This document shows, piece after piece, positions 27,125 through 36,279 of a DNA stretch of 64,000 bases. The translations under genes were made by a program, and so were the position numbers. Source of the DNA: G963663525 sp963663525. Lineage in GTDB: Bacteria > Myxococcota_A > SURF-8 > G963663525. Positions within the stretch are counted from its first letter, which is position 1, and each line of letters starts with the position of its first letter. The stretch is from positions 2,666,001 to 2,730,000 of the forward strand of contig CAXXHC010000001.1 in NCBI GenBank assembly GCA_963663525.2, written 5' to 3'. A model generated the notes under the pieces. The model was not told the DNA's origin, made no database searches, and saw only the letters and a program-made list of their open reading frames with translations.

Positions 27125-27436
27125 TCAGCAGTCGTGATTGGGGATGGTGACGTAGCGACCCATGTCCGTGTCCCAGGTCCAGGTGGTTCCCCAGTGATCG
27201 CCGTGAATCTCGTTCAAGGTTTGTTGATGCAGGCTGCGCAGCGTTCCCATGGCCATCGTGCGGGTGGCCTGGCGGTCGGCGAGGCCGTGGTATTCAATCT
27301 CGTCGACGATGCGGTTGCGGTCCGTGGCTTCTTCCCAGCAGTGGATCTGGTAGCTGTAATTCGTATCCCAGAGGGCATGTTGGATGGTCTTTCCGGTGGC
27401 GTCTTTCGCGTTCAGCGTTTTGATCAGGCGGGCCAT
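27125..27436 (-). CDS. Hypothetical phage protein
   Basis: 103 residues, ending 12 bases before the 109-residue gene begins. Rich in Trp, His and Asp (WDTNYSYQIHCWEEATDRNR, GDHWGTTWTWDTDMGRY), no recognised family. Co-transcribed in the same minus-strand module. It also has no copy in the cargo operon. Confidence 0.6.
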   Translation of the reverse strand: MARLIKTLNAKDATGKTIQHALWDTNYSYQIHCWEEATDRNRIVDEIEYHGLADRQATRTMAMGTLRSLHQQTLNEIHGDHWGTTWTWDTDMGRYVTIPNHDC

Positions 27437-27448
27437 GGTTTTTCTCCT

Positions 27449-27649
27449 TTAGTCGTCGATGTCTTCGTTTTTCAAAAAAGCTTCGATCTGATGCAATTCG
27501 TGGCTGATATGCCCCAAATCGCCTGGGTATCCCCAGTTCCGTTCGTCGCGTTTGAATTCCCGCTGGTGGCGATCAAGTTCTTTACGGATCGACTCCATCC
27601 GCTGCCTGATTTCTTTCATCCGGGTTTCGTAGGTTTGTTTGGCGCTCAT
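27449..27649 (-). CDS. Small coiled-coil protein, first gene of the module
   Basis: 66 residues, highly charged helix (MKEIRQRMESIRKELDRHQREF) then HELHQIEAFLKNEDIDD. It opens the minus-strand module. A homologue interrupted by a TAA codon is at 49927-50130 and shares the exact ending QIEAFLKNEDIDD. Function unknown. Confidence 0.65.
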   Translation of the reverse strand: MSAKQTYETRMKEIRQRMESIRKELDRHQREFKRDERNWGYPGDLGHISHELHQIEAFLKNEDIDD

Positions 27650-28041
27650 CGTGCTCTCCTTGGTTCGGGGTTGGCGGTTTGTCTCGCGTTGTCCATGTCA
27701 TGTTGCGAAAGGTGTTCCAGTTTTCATGGTTTTCGAAAAGAAATGCGACGTGGCAACCCTGCGGATTCTTTAGGCTTTTCGTGTTTCGGAATCTGCATGG
27801 AAAACCCGGTTCTTCCCTTTTTCGGAAAATGTGACCCACAGGGTCTACGCCATGGACGCAAAAGGTCTACGGACCTGCAAGCCCCCGAAATCTCGCGGGA
27901 ATTTCGCTTGAAAGAAAGGTCAAAGATTGACACCGGACGGCGTCGAAATTCGTCGCTATGGGTCTACTTTTGGGGAAAGCCATATTTGCAACTTCAAACT
28001 GGCGATCTGAAAAATCGTCTTTTGCTCATGGGAAAGTTACG
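27650..28041. promoter_or_regulatory. Intergenic region between the divergent module and terL
   Basis: About 390 bases without a convincing gene. It must hold the promoter of the minus-strand module and perhaps that of the late genes. Parts are recognisably similar to 50131-50400 (shared GAAAAATGCGAC-like and CCCGAAATC-like words and a final ATTGACAC), so the leader was copied together with the module. Confidence 0.5.
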
Positions 28042-29592
28042 ATGACGGATACAACGAACAACAAACAAGTCCTGACGGATGAAGAGCGAGCCATACTTGC
28101 CATTCTCACCAGCCCGGCCAAATGGGGGGAAGCGTTTCTGAAAAATCGTGACGGATCGCCGCGTCGCTATCGTTCCTACCAGGTGGAAGATCTCGAATGC
28201 ACGAGCAAGCGGATCGTCCATCTGGATGGCCGTGCCGTGGGAAAAACTGTCGATCTGTCCACGATGCTGCTGTGGTTCCTGTTTACCCATCCGGGAAAAG
28301 CCGTGCTGGTCGGTGCTCCGTATCAAGGGCATCTCGACGCCATCATCGAAGAAGTGGAATTTCAGTTGGATCGCGTGAAAGAGTTGAAAGCCAGCATTGC
28401 CAGAAAAGCGGGAAACAAACCGAAAATCAAGCGGCATCCCTACTTCGAGGTGTTCTTCACCAACGGCAGCTCCGTGTATTTTCGACCCGCCGGGGATATC
28501 GGCGCAGCCTTTCGATCGCTTCATGTGGATCTTCTGCTGGTGGACGAAGCGGCCTGGGTACCGGACAAAGCCTGGGATGCACTCCGGCAATGCCTGAATG
28601 CAGGCGGAATCTTTCGTGTGTACTCGACGCCGAATGGTCTCAGAAACACTGCGTACTACCGCATCACCCAAAGCAAATCCTGGAAAATCTTTCGCTGGCC
28701 GAGTTGGATGGCACCCGACTGGTCGGACAAACGTGAACAAGAGTTATTGGATTTCTACGGCGGGAAAGATACCCCCGGTTGGCAGCATGAAGTCGCTGGC
28801 GAGCATGGGAAACCGGCTTATGGAGCCTTTGTCACCGAACAGGTGATTCGGGCCTTGAACGATCTTCCGGAGTACCGAAAACGTATCCTCACCGGCGAGC
28901 ATTTGGAGGGCTGCGAGGACGAAAAAGCCATCCGAATGCGTCTGGAACAGGTGCTGGACCTGACCGGCGGAAACGGTACGTACTGGCTGGGCGGCGATCT
29001 TGGCTACACCTCGGATCCCACGGAATTGTTGCTGTTCGAAGAGGATCCGGAGATCCAAACGTTGACGCTCGTGCTGCGGATTCATGCCGAGCATGTGGCG
29101 TATCCGGTCATCACCGAAATCGTGGCCTTGATCGACCGGTTGTATGCGCCGGTGGGAATCGGCGTGGATCGTGGCGGCAACGGCATGAGCGTGGTGCAGG
29201 AGTTGCTCGGCCTGGACAAATACCGGGACCTGCATCTGGCGGGACGGCTCGTCGGCTACGACTTCGGCGGGACCATTGCGGTGGGTGAAGACAATGCGGG
29301 CAAGCCCATCAAGAAGCGCGTGAAAGAGCAGATGACGGCGTTGATCAACGAGAACCTTAATGCTCGCAAGCTGAAACTGCCGAAATCCGACCACGAAATC
29401 GAGGATCAACTCTGTACCCAGACCTACATTCTCACGAGCAACGGCGTGGTCTATTCGAAAGGCCACGACCATTGCGTGGATGCGATCCGCTGTGCGCTTA
29501 TGCGGCGTGCACAGGAGAAAAACGACGATTACGATCCGGTGGAGATTCGAATCGACGCGTTCCCGGTATCCCTGACCCGGAAATTTTACTGA
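28042..29592 (+). CDS. terL: Terminase large subunit
   Basis: 516 residues from ATG 28042. The ATPase half has Walker A GRAVGKT (63-69) and Walker B LLLVDEAAW (about 164-172), with motif III-like VYSTPNG. The nuclease half shows GGDLGYTSDP, GIGVDRGGNG and DHCVDAIRCAL, acidic residues expected for the RNase H-like nuclease. It drives DNA into proheads and cuts genomes. An in-frame extension upstream to 27958 lacks support. Confidence 0.85.
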   Translation: MTDTTNNKQVLTDEERAILAILTSPAKWGEAFLKNRDGSPRRYRSYQVEDLECTSKRIVHLDGRAVGKTVDLSTMLLWFLFTHPGKAVLVGAPYQGHLDAIIEEVEFQLDRVKELKASIARKAGNKPKIKRHPYFEVFFTNGSSVYFRPAGDIGAAFRSLHVDLLLVDEAAWVPDKAWDALRQCLNAGGIFRVYSTPNGLRNTAYYRITQSKSWKIFRWPSWMAPDWSDKREQELLDFYGGKDTPGWQHEVAGEHGKPAYGAFVTEQVIRALNDLPEYRKRILTGEHLEGCEDEKAIRMRLEQVLDLTGGNGTYWLGGDLGYTSDPTELLLFEEDPEIQTLTLVLRIHAEHVAYPVITEIVALIDRLYAPVGIGVDRGGNGMSVVQELLGLDKYRDLHLAGRLVGYDFGGTIAVGEDNAGKPIKKRVKEQMTALINENLNARKLKLPKSDHEIEDQLCTQTYILTSNGVVYSKGHDHCVDAIRCALMRRAQEKNDDYDPVEIRIDAFPVSLTRKFY

Positions 29593-29604
29593 AAAGGAGC
29601 CCTT

Positions 29605-30990
29605 ATGAGCAGAAAACGCAAACGGAAAACGACACCCACTCCCATAGCGACCGGCAAGACCGACCCGCCCGTGCTGGCGACCACGGCGGCGCTCTCCACC
29701 AACATCTTTCAGTCCCAAATCGCCGGAGAAGCCATTCCGGATGCTTGGGAGGAGCGTGCCACCAAGTCCTGGGAGTACTACCAACAGGAACCAATCGTGG
29801 CCAACGCGGTGAACGCCTGGCGAGCCTTCGCATTGGGGGATGAAATCGGCGTGCGTTGCAAGGACGAAACCATCGAAAAAGAGGCGCGCGATCTGTTCTG
29901 GCAACTCGATCTGAACGATTTTGTGCGTGACATGATCTCGCAACTGCTGGTCAAGGGGGACGCGATCGGCTACGTGGTTCCGTCCAAAGGCAAGGAGGAT
30001 CTGGATGGTGTGATCTGCGTGAATCCCGTCTCGGTGAAGTTCGCCTATGAGAACGAAACGCTGATCGAAGCCGTGCAGCATCCGATCAACGCTGACGGAG
30101 TGATGGGTGAGCCGATTCCACTGTCGCTCGACCAGTTGCTGCATCTCAAATGGAACTGCCCTGAGTTCGAAATCCATGGGAATTCCATGGTGTTGCCCGC
30201 TTTTGAGGCGATCGAACTGTTGCGGGACTATCGACGAGCCGAGCGAGCCATCGCCCGTCGTTGGGCCACACCGATGCGCTTTATTCAGGTGGGTGGGGCG
30301 TATGGGGGTCGGATTATCACTCCGGACCAGAAGACGATCGACAAAGTGCGCGACGAAGTGGACCGGATGGATTTGAAAAGTGGCCTGGTTGTGCCGTTTT
30401 ACGTGAAGGCGGAAACCTACGGGGCCGAGGGGATCTCTCTGAACACCGAAGAAAAGGTACGCGAGACCAAAGAAGACATCATGACGGCCCTTGGTTTGGG
30501 ACGCGGAATCATCTCCGGCGACGGCCCGAACTTCGCGACAGCCAGTGTGTCCATGCAGAAGATGATCGTGCAGTTGAAAGAGATCAAGGAGGCGGCGCGC
30601 CGGATTTTGGACTGGGTCTTCGAGGAATGGCTGACGCTGAAGGGATACGAGGAGGTGGAGTTGCATTATCAATTCTCCGACCTCGATTTGAATGCCGAAG
30701 TGGACCAGAAAAAGCTGCTGATCGATCTGTACGACCGCAATCTGATCTCCAAAAACACGCTGCAGCAGAAGATGGGCCTATCCCCGGATGTGGAGGAAGA
30801 AGGCCGCAAAGGCGAGGATATTGTGGTGGATCGGAACTGGTCGGTGCAGGAAATCTCGCAGCTGGTGGCCTTGGAAGTGCTGACGGTCGAGGAAGCGCGT
30901 GAACGGTTGGGATTGAAGAAGCCTTTGGAGCGGGCGAAAGACGAAGCCGCACGGGCGGATGTGGAGCGGATCTATGCAAAACACAGCTGA
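29605..30990 (+). CDS. Phage portal protein
   Basis: 461 residues, AAAAGGAG RBS, 12 bases after terL. The pattern (WEYYQQEPIVANAVNAWRAFALGDE, then KGDAIGYVVP and LLHLKWNCPEFEIHGNSMVLPAFEAIELLRDYRRAERAI read in pieces) is that of portal proteins: internal NSM-like segment, long helices and an acidic C-terminus. It forms the DNA entry ring in the capsid vertex. It overlaps the MuF-like gene by 17 bases. Confidence 0.8.
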   Translation: MSRKRKRKTTPTPIATGKTDPPVLATTAALSTNIFQSQIAGEAIPDAWEERATKSWEYYQQEPIVANAVNAWRAFALGDEIGVRCKDETIEKEARDLFWQLDLNDFVRDMISQLLVKGDAIGYVVPSKGKEDLDGVICVNPVSVKFAYENETLIEAVQHPINADGVMGEPIPLSLDQLLHLKWNCPEFEIHGNSMVLPAFEAIELLRDYRRAERAIARRWATPMRFIQVGGAYGGRIITPDQKTIDKVRDEVDRMDLKSGLVVPFYVKAETYGAEGISLNTEEKVRETKEDIMTALGLGRGIISGDGPNFATASVSMQKMIVQLKEIKEAARRILDWVFEEWLTLKGYEEVELHYQFSDLDLNAEVDQKKLLIDLYDRNLISKNTLQQKMGLSPDVEEEGRKGEDIVVDRNWSVQEISQLVALEVLTVEEARERLGLKKPLERAKDEAARADVERIYAKHS

Positions 30991-31828
30991 GACGAAACAA
31001 GCCCGATCGATCCGCAAGGCGGTCGAGGAAGCAACCAGACGACGGGACCGCTACGCGGAGGATCGTGTGAACGATCTGTTGAAATCGTTGAATGCAGCAG
31101 CGGATGACGTGGCGGAGCAAATCCGCCGTTTTGAGAAAAAAGCAGCGTTGAAAGACTGGCAGGAGTTGCGCTTGTCCATCCTGAAGAAGACGGAAAACGA
31201 GATCGATGCCATCGTGAAAGAACTCCAGGTCACGTGGAAGGTTGGTATCCGCACCAACGTCGAGGGGGCAATAAAATTGGGGATCGAAGATGGAATCGAC
31301 CAGCTAAAAACACTGGAACATCCTGATTTTGCAGGGATTTCGGACAAAGCCAAGCGGGCGGTCATCACGAAGACCTTTGCCACCCTCGACCGGGCGGCCA
31401 TCGATTTTCTGGCGAATTACCAGGTAAATCTGTTGGGAGATGTGACTACGGAGTTGGCCGCCGGAATCAAACGCACGATCACCCAGGGCGTGCTGACCGG
31501 AAAGAGCATTCCGGAGGTGGCGCGGGAGATCGGCAAGGTCGTGACGGATAAAAATGCTTTCAAAACGGCGGGAAGGACCATCTTCAAGTCGGCCCAGCAG
31601 CGGGCCACGTTGATTGCTCGTACCGAGACGCTGAGAGCCCACAACGAAGGCCGGAAGGTGTTTTACCGGGAGGTGGGTGTCAGCAAGGTCAAGTGGCTGA
31701 CCGCACAGGATGAACGAACCTGTCCGGAGTGTGCACCGCTGGACGGCAAGATTTTCAAGATTGATGACGCTCCCGGCCCCCCTTGTCATCCAGGATGCCG
31801 GTGCGCTCTCGTATCCGTGATCGGTTAG
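30974..31828 (+). CDS. MuF-like head morphogenesis protein
   Basis: 284 residues from ATG 30974. The C-terminal 75 residues carry the MuF signature: RATLIARTETLRAHNEGR, KWLTAQDERTCPECAPLDG and PCHPGCRCAL, with cysteines and histidine that may bind zinc. The N-terminal 200 residues are mostly coiled-coil. MuF proteins act in head assembly and can be ejected with the DNA. Order terL, portal, MuF is standard. Confidence 0.85.
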   Translation: MQNTAETKQARSIRKAVEEATRRRDRYAEDRVNDLLKSLNAAADDVAEQIRRFEKKAALKDWQELRLSILKKTENEIDAIVKELQVTWKVGIRTNVEGAIKLGIEDGIDQLKTLEHPDFAGISDKAKRAVITKTFATLDRAAIDFLANYQVNLLGDVTTELAAGIKRTITQGVLTGKSIPEVAREIGKVVTDKNAFKTAGRTIFKSAQQRATLIARTETLRAHNEGRKVFYREVGVSKVKWLTAQDERTCPECAPLDGKIFKIDDAPGPPCHPGCRCALVSVIG

Positions 31829-31837
31829 GAGAATCCG

Positions 31838-32032
31838 ATGAGACAAAACGACATCGAGAGATTGGCCCATTACTTGACCTCTTTGGTGGAGCAGAAGTTT
31901 TTCGGCAGTGTGGTCGTCACCTTTCAAAACGGCAAGGTCGACACGATAAAAACGGAGAAGATTCAGCGACTTGACGGCCTTGAAAGTACGAAAGACAAGC
32001 GATTGGTTTGCGCTTCAAAAGGAAATCATTGA
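31838..32032 (+). CDS. Small DUF2292-like protein
   Basis: 64 residues, 9 bases after the MuF-like gene. The segment FFGSVVVTFQNGKVDTIKTEKIQ resembles DUF2292 (YezD-like) proteins, which are small and of unknown function. Followed by GC-rich hairpins, so transcription probably stops or is reduced here. Confidence 0.6.
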   Translation: MRQNDIERLAHYLTSLVEQKFFGSVVVTFQNGKVDTIKTEKIQRLDGLESTKDKRLVCASKGNH

Positions 32033-32218
32033 TCAAACGTTGCCCTCTTTTCAGGGGCGGACATTTTTTTTGACAAATGTCCTATTGAGAAAATCCGCCA
32101 GGATGTCTATTTTTAAAGCATGAACGCTTGAAAAAGCGGTTCCCCTTTTCGAATGAGCTGGAGCCCCCAGCGGTTCGAAAAGTCAGACATAGCACGCCAG
32201 GGTTAGTTGGAAGCACCA

Positions 32219-32287
32219 GCGGCCCCGGACAGACAACGCGATTCGAGACATTTTCGATTCGCATCTGTTCGGGGCCGTTTTTTTTTG
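32219..32287 (+). terminator. Rho-independent-type terminator
   Basis: GGCCCCGGACAGA is paired with TCTGTTCGGGGCC about 30 bases later and followed by a long T run. The loop contains a second weak inverted repeat (GATTCGA/TTCGATTC). A weaker hairpin plus T run lies at about 32042-32071. Both are before the fusion gene at 32297. Confidence 0.75.
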
Positions 32288-32296
32288 GGAGCAACG

Positions 32297-34648
32297 ATGT
32301 TTTTTACCGACGCCGAAAAGATTCGATTCATCCTGCACGCCGAAGCGGGACTGCATTGGCTGTTGGACAACGATGAAAATCTCTCCGCTGAAGCCAAAAC
32401 CGTCGAGCGTCCGAAATACATCACGAACTACATCGGCTCGAAACAGAAGCTGATCGACTGGATCTGGGCCAACACCCCGGAGAATGCCCACACGGCTGTG
32501 GATGCGTTTTCCGGCTCTTCGGTGGTGGGCTACATGTACAAATCCAAGGGCCTGGCGGTGCATTCCTGCGATCGCCTGACCTACTGCCACCACATCGCTC
32601 GGGCGATCGTCGAAAACGATTCGGTCACGCTTTCCGAGGAGGAGATCGAGGGATTGTTGAGCGATTCCGGCCACATCCGTGATTTCGTCCGAAAGCATTT
32701 CGGCGGGGTGTATTTCGAGCCTGGCGTTCACAAGCTGATCGACATCGTGCGATCGAACACCGACACGCTCAAAGGCTACAAAAAAGACATCGCCCTGTTC
32801 GCATTGGGAAAAACCTGCATTACGGCCAAGGGCGGTTTCGGCCATTTCGGCACCACGAAAAAGCAGGACAATCGGGCGGATTCCCCCGCACAGTTCAAAG
32901 AGCGTTTCGCCAAAAATTGTCAACGTATCAACGCGTTGATCTTCGAAGGCGAGAAATCCTGCAAAGCGCATCATGGCGATACGCGAAAGCTGCTGGGCAA
33001 AGTCAATGCCGATGTGGCGTATTTCGATCCGCCCTATGCCACGCAGTTTTCGCAGACCAATTACGAGCGGGCGTACCACTTTATTGAAGGGTTGATGACC
33101 TGGTGGGAAGGCAAGGACATCCGTAAAGATTCCACAACCCGGGCCTACGATATTCCCACGGAAGTCACCAAAGCCAACGCCAAAAGTTTCTTCGAAGAGT
33201 TTTTGGGGGCCGCCAAGCATATTCCGCATTGGATCATCAGCTACCGGGACCAGGCCTATCCGAGTGAAGCGGAAATCAAGACCATCGTGGGTGCCAACGG
33301 CAAATCCAGCCGGATGAAGAGCAAAACCCACCAGTACCAGATCTCCGCACAGCGCAGTGAACACTCCCAGGCCAGGGAGCATTTGTTTGTCTGCGCTCCG
33401 GGTGGTGCTAAGGCGAGTGTCGAATACGCCGAAATCCCTCGTGAGGTGCAAGATGCCCGGACGACCGGCAGCCATCCCATCCATACACGGATTCCTTCCA
33501 TGGGTGGGATGGAATTTCTTTCGGCAAAAGCCGAGCAATCGGGCGACAAGCGTTTCAAATTCATCCTGACGCATGTGGGAACCAACCGCAACGGCGATCA
33601 TTTCACCGCTGAGGAGTTGCAACGGGCTGCCGAGACAGCGATCGGCAAGAAAATCGACCTCTCTCATTCCCAAGAATTTCGCGACATCGTGGGCGGCATC
33701 GTCGAAGCAAACTACATCGATGATGGCGAAAACTCCCGGATCGAGTGTGTCGGCGAACTGTTTACTGCCGAGAGCGAACCTGCCCGGCTGGCCTACAAGC
33801 TGATGAAACGCGGCATCGTGACCCACGTTTCGATGGAATGCGATTACCAGGAGGGTGAGTGCTCGATTTGCGGAAAAACCATCGCCAGCAAGGCGGAATA
33901 CTGCAGCCATCTCAAAAATTTCAAGGGCCGCAAGCTCAAGGGAAAACCCTGTTTCGAGATTCTACGCGGCGTGACGTTTACCGGCATGGGTCTTTTGGAT
34001 CGCGATGGGGCCGATGAGCGTGCGGAGATTCGACAGGTTGCCAGCCAAACTTCCATTGAAGGAGAGACAAGCATGTCCGACGAGAAGACGAAAGAAACGA
34101 AAGCGGCGGAAACTCCGCCCGAACCCGACGGAATGAGTGAGGCCGAAAAGGAAAAACTCATTCAAAAGCAGCGAAGCGAGATCGAAAAGCTGATGAAAGA
34201 GCTCGACGCGGTGAAAAAGCAGCTCGACGACTCCCAGGCGACGCACCGGGCGGTGGTTCGCAAGACCAAGGCCGAGAAATTGCTGTCGCTTTACGAAGAG
34301 GCGGGCAAGGATCTCGGCGACGAATCCGCCCGCGCCAGCGAATTGGAACGGCTGATGAAACTCTCCGAGGAGGCCTTCGCCGCTACAGAGGAGACCGTCT
34401 CGTCCTTCGCCGCCTCGCGCAAAAAGAAGAAGGACGACGAGCCGGAGGACGGAGAGGAAGCGACCGACGAAGAAGAGACGCCTCCCACGTCCCGGCGCAA
34501 ACCGAAGAAAAAAGCCAGTCTGAGCGCGGACGCCGGAACCGTTCCGGTACCGTCCTCGGACCAGAAACCCAACGATCTGGCAAGCAAGCTGACGCAGGGG
34601 TTTATGGCTGCGTACAAGGACCGTGCCGGAATCCCGGCAGGCGAATAG
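32297..34648 (+). CDS. Fusion of Dam-type adenine methyltransferase, prohead protease and scaffold
   Basis: 783 residues from ATG 32297. Residues 1-370 form a D12-class N6-adenine methyltransferase: YIGSKQKL (45-52), DAFSGSSVVGYMY (about 69-81) and DPPY (244-247). Residues about 400-580 match a prohead protease: FILTHVGTNRNGDHF, LSHSQEFRDIVGG, GELFTAESEPARLAYKLMKRG then THVSMECDY, with CSICGK ... YCSHL cysteines. The last 190 residues are a charged coiled-coil scaffold (EKEKLIQKQRSEIEKLMKEL). It occupies the exact position of the protease-scaffold gene, before decoration and capsid genes. The reading frame is uninterrupted across all three parts. Separate proteins could be made by the protease itself and from the internal start at 34073. 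Confidence 0.8.
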   Translation: MFFTDAEKIRFILHAEAGLHWLLDNDENLSAEAKTVERPKYITNYIGSKQKLIDWIWANTPENAHTAVDAFSGSSVVGYMYKSKGLAVHSCDRLTYCHHIARAIVENDSVTLSEEEIEGLLSDSGHIRDFVRKHFGGVYFEPGVHKLIDIVRSNTDTLKGYKKDIALFALGKTCITAKGGFGHFGTTKKQDNRADSPAQFKERFAKNCQRINALIFEGEKSCKAHHGDTRKLLGKVNADVAYFDPPYATQFSQTNYERAYHFIEGLMTWWEGKDIRKDSTTRAYDIPTEVTKANAKSFFEEFLGAAKHIPHWIISYRDQAYPSEAEIKTIVGANGKSSRMKSKTHQYQISAQRSEHSQAREHLFVCAPGGAKASVEYAEIPREVQDARTTGSHPIHTRIPSMGGMEFLSAKAEQSGDKRFKFILTHVGTNRNGDHFTAEELQRAAETAIGKKIDLSHSQEFRDIVGGIVEANYIDDGENSRIECVGELFTAESEPARLAYKLMKRGIVTHVSMECDYQEGECSICGKTIASKAEYCSHLKNFKGRKLKGKPCFEILRGVTFTGMGLLDRDGADERAEIRQVASQTSIEGETSMSDEKTKETKAAETPPEPDGMSEAEKEKLIQKQRSEIEKLMKELDAVKKQLDDSQATHRAVVRKTKAEKLLSLYEEAGKDLGDESARASELERLMKLSEEAFAATEETVSSFAASRKKKKDDEPEDGEEATDEEETPPTSRRKPKKKASLSADAGTVPVPSSDQKPNDLASKLTQGFMAAYKDRAGIPAGE
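34073..34648 (+). CDS. Nested scaffold protein from internal start
   Basis: 191 residues in the same frame as the fusion gene, from ATG 34073 with AAGGAGAG seven bases upstream, a better RBS than that of the full gene. It would give the free scaffold (MSDEKTKETKAAETPPEPDG onward), as lambda Nu3 is made from within gene C. The composition is strongly charged, with a central coiled coil and a KPKKKA basic stretch near the end. Confidence 0.6.
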   Translation: MSDEKTKETKAAETPPEPDGMSEAEKEKLIQKQRSEIEKLMKELDAVKKQLDDSQATHRAVVRKTKAEKLLSLYEEAGKDLGDESARASELERLMKLSEEAFAATEETVSSFAASRKKKKDDEPEDGEEATDEEETPPTSRRKPKKKASLSADAGTVPVPSSDQKPNDLASKLTQGFMAAYKDRAGIPAGE

Positions 34649-34658
34649 GAGGACAATC

Positions 34659-35021
34659 ATGTCGTATGTGCAACCACTGGCTCCGGGCTTTCGTTACGGC
34701 CTGGGAGAGATGCAGGGCGCGGGAGAACCGGGTCAGTTCGTCAAGGTGGCGGGCGATAACGTCTTTGCCGTGTCCGATGACGCGGCGGCCAAACCCTTTG
34801 GTCTGCTCGAACGAAAAGTCGCTGACGGCGAGATGCCCGGGATTTTCTGTCTGGGCGGGATTTACGAAACGGATGTCTTCGTGGGCGATCCGAGTCCGGG
34901 GGACAACCTGGCCGTGGATGCCTCGACCGGCACGCTGAAGGTGGCGGCTGAGGGCAACGTCGTTGTGGCCGAGGTCATCTCCGTGGGCGCGGGTGTCCTG
35001 CGCTTCAAGCTCTTGGTGTAA
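34659..35021 (+). CDS. Capsid decoration/cement-like protein
   Basis: 120 residues from ATG 34659, AGGAGG RBS. Rich in Gly, Val and Asp with beta-strand character (GEPGQFVKVAGDNVFAVSDD, FVGDPSPGDNLAVD). Between scaffold and major capsid gene, this is the usual place and size of a head decoration protein. The family is inferred from place and composition. Confidence 0.65.
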   Translation: MSYVQPLAPGFRYGLGEMQGAGEPGQFVKVAGDNVFAVSDDAAAKPFGLLERKVADGEMPGIFCLGGIYETDVFVGDPSPGDNLAVDASTGTLKVAAEGNVVVAEVISVGAGVLRFKLLV

Positions 35022-35032
35022 AGGAGGCAACG

Positions 35033-35893
35033 ATGGAAGACCTGAGCCACGTCCATTCCGAAGAATACATGGAAACGATGGCGAAGCTGATGAACGAGGC
35101 TGCCGACAGCCCTGAGGGGTTGAAAGCGCTGGCCGCCGCCATCGCTCCGCCGATCGATATGGAAATCAAGACGCGTGAGATTACCTCGCTGTTACTCACC
35201 AAACACAAGCTTCCCGCAGGCGAAGAGGCCAAATACCAGAAAAAGCCGAAGCTGAATGCCTACTGGATCAGTAAAGACGGCGATGCGGTCGAATCCGGCA
35301 TTCAGGAAGAAGAGATCGTCTTCCCCATCCATCGCATTCACTCGATGCCGATGGTGGACATCGGTGTGTTGAAACACGGCAATGTCGGCACGATGCTGGA
35401 TATTCAAAAATCGGCGGGTGTCGAGATCCGCAAGGCCATCGACAAGCGCACGATTACCGTGCTTTCGGCGGCGGTACCCAGTGAACGCACGGTGACGGTC
35501 ACCGGTGGAAAACTGACCGACGAAGCCATCAATCAGGCCATCAGCTTCATTGAAGACATGGAGTTGCGGGTGAAATACATCCTGCTGCGTGGCGCTCGTG
35601 CCAACGATATGCGTGGCTGGGAGTTGGATCCGCAGACCCGTCGTGAATTGCAGCTGAAGGGGATTTTCAAGACCTACAACGGCGCGGACATCATCTCGAC
35701 GGCGTCGATGGCGTTGAACGAAGTGATTCTGGTTCCCGACGAGGAAATCGGGAAATTCGCGATCCGGCAGGCCCTTTCCACCGACACGATCAACGAACCC
35801 AAGCGGTTCAAGGTGGGTTGGCTGGCCTGGATGGAAGCGGCGCACGGCGTCACCCGTCCGGACCTGTTGGCCAAAGTCGTGATTACGGCCTAG
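35033..35893 (+). CDS. Major capsid protein
   Basis: 286 residues, AGGAGG RBS. N-terminal helical arm (1-60), a KTREITSLLLTKHKLPAG segment, then a domain with VEIRKAIDKRTITVLSAA, YILLRGARANDMRGWELDP and C-terminal NEPKRFKVGWLAWMEAAHGVTRP, as expected for an HK97-fold capsid. It directly follows decoration and scaffold genes. Its length is short for the fold, but the protease is upstream. No frame break. Confidence 0.8.
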   Translation: MEDLSHVHSEEYMETMAKLMNEAADSPEGLKALAAAIAPPIDMEIKTREITSLLLTKHKLPAGEEAKYQKKPKLNAYWISKDGDAVESGIQEEEIVFPIHRIHSMPMVDIGVLKHGNVGTMLDIQKSAGVEIRKAIDKRTITVLSAAVPSERTVTVTGGKLTDEAINQAISFIEDMELRVKYILLRGARANDMRGWELDPQTRRELQLKGIFKTYNGADIISTASMALNEVILVPDEEIGKFAIRQALSTDTINEPKRFKVGWLAWMEAAHGVTRPDLLAKVVITA

Positions 35894-35901
35894 GAGCACC
35901 C

Positions 35902-36279
35902 ATGTCGATCACTCTACACAACACCCTGGCCACCGTGCTCGATGTGCCAGGTGCGGGCCTGCTCTTCGATCCCGACGAGACGAAGACGGTCGAAGTGTTG
36001 AACACGGCGCTGGTCAACGCGATCCAGCAAGGCGCGCTCGACGTCATCAGCCAATCCCAGACCGCTTTGATCGTGGTTGAAGAGAATGGCGAGACGGAGT
36101 TCGATTTGCCGATTCCGTGGCCCGGTCCGGATGCGATGCAGGTGGCTTTGAACGGACTGGTCCTGGCTTTCGCCGAAGATTATTCGGTGGAGGCAGCAGA
36201 TAACCGACTGGTCTGGCTGGATGAAGAAATCACGCTGAAAACCGGCGATCGGATCGTTCTGATCGGAGGCGCGCCATGA
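35902..36279 (+). CDS. Hypothetical virion-region protein
   Basis: 125 residues from ATG 35902, GGAGC eight bases upstream. Beta-rich with a repeated theme of VL, DG and DR turns. Between capsid and two Ig-like proteins; it overlaps the next gene by four bases. Could be a further capsid surface or head-neck protein. Confidence 0.55.
   Translation: MSITLHNTLATVLDVPGAGLLFDPDETKTVEVLNTALVNAIQQGALDVISQSQTALIVVEENGETEFDLPIPWPGPDAMQVALNGLVLAFAEDYSVEAADNRLVWLDEEITLKTGDRIVLIGGAP

Noticed and set aside
25115..28045. Very long plus-strand open frame opposite the minus-strand module
   Set aside because: The minus strand has several recognisable families with RBS and tight spacing; the plus frame matches nothing and results from codon bias.
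28744..30672. 642-codon minus-strand frame opposite terL and portal
   Set aside because: Antisense of two clear phage genes, no recognisable motifs.
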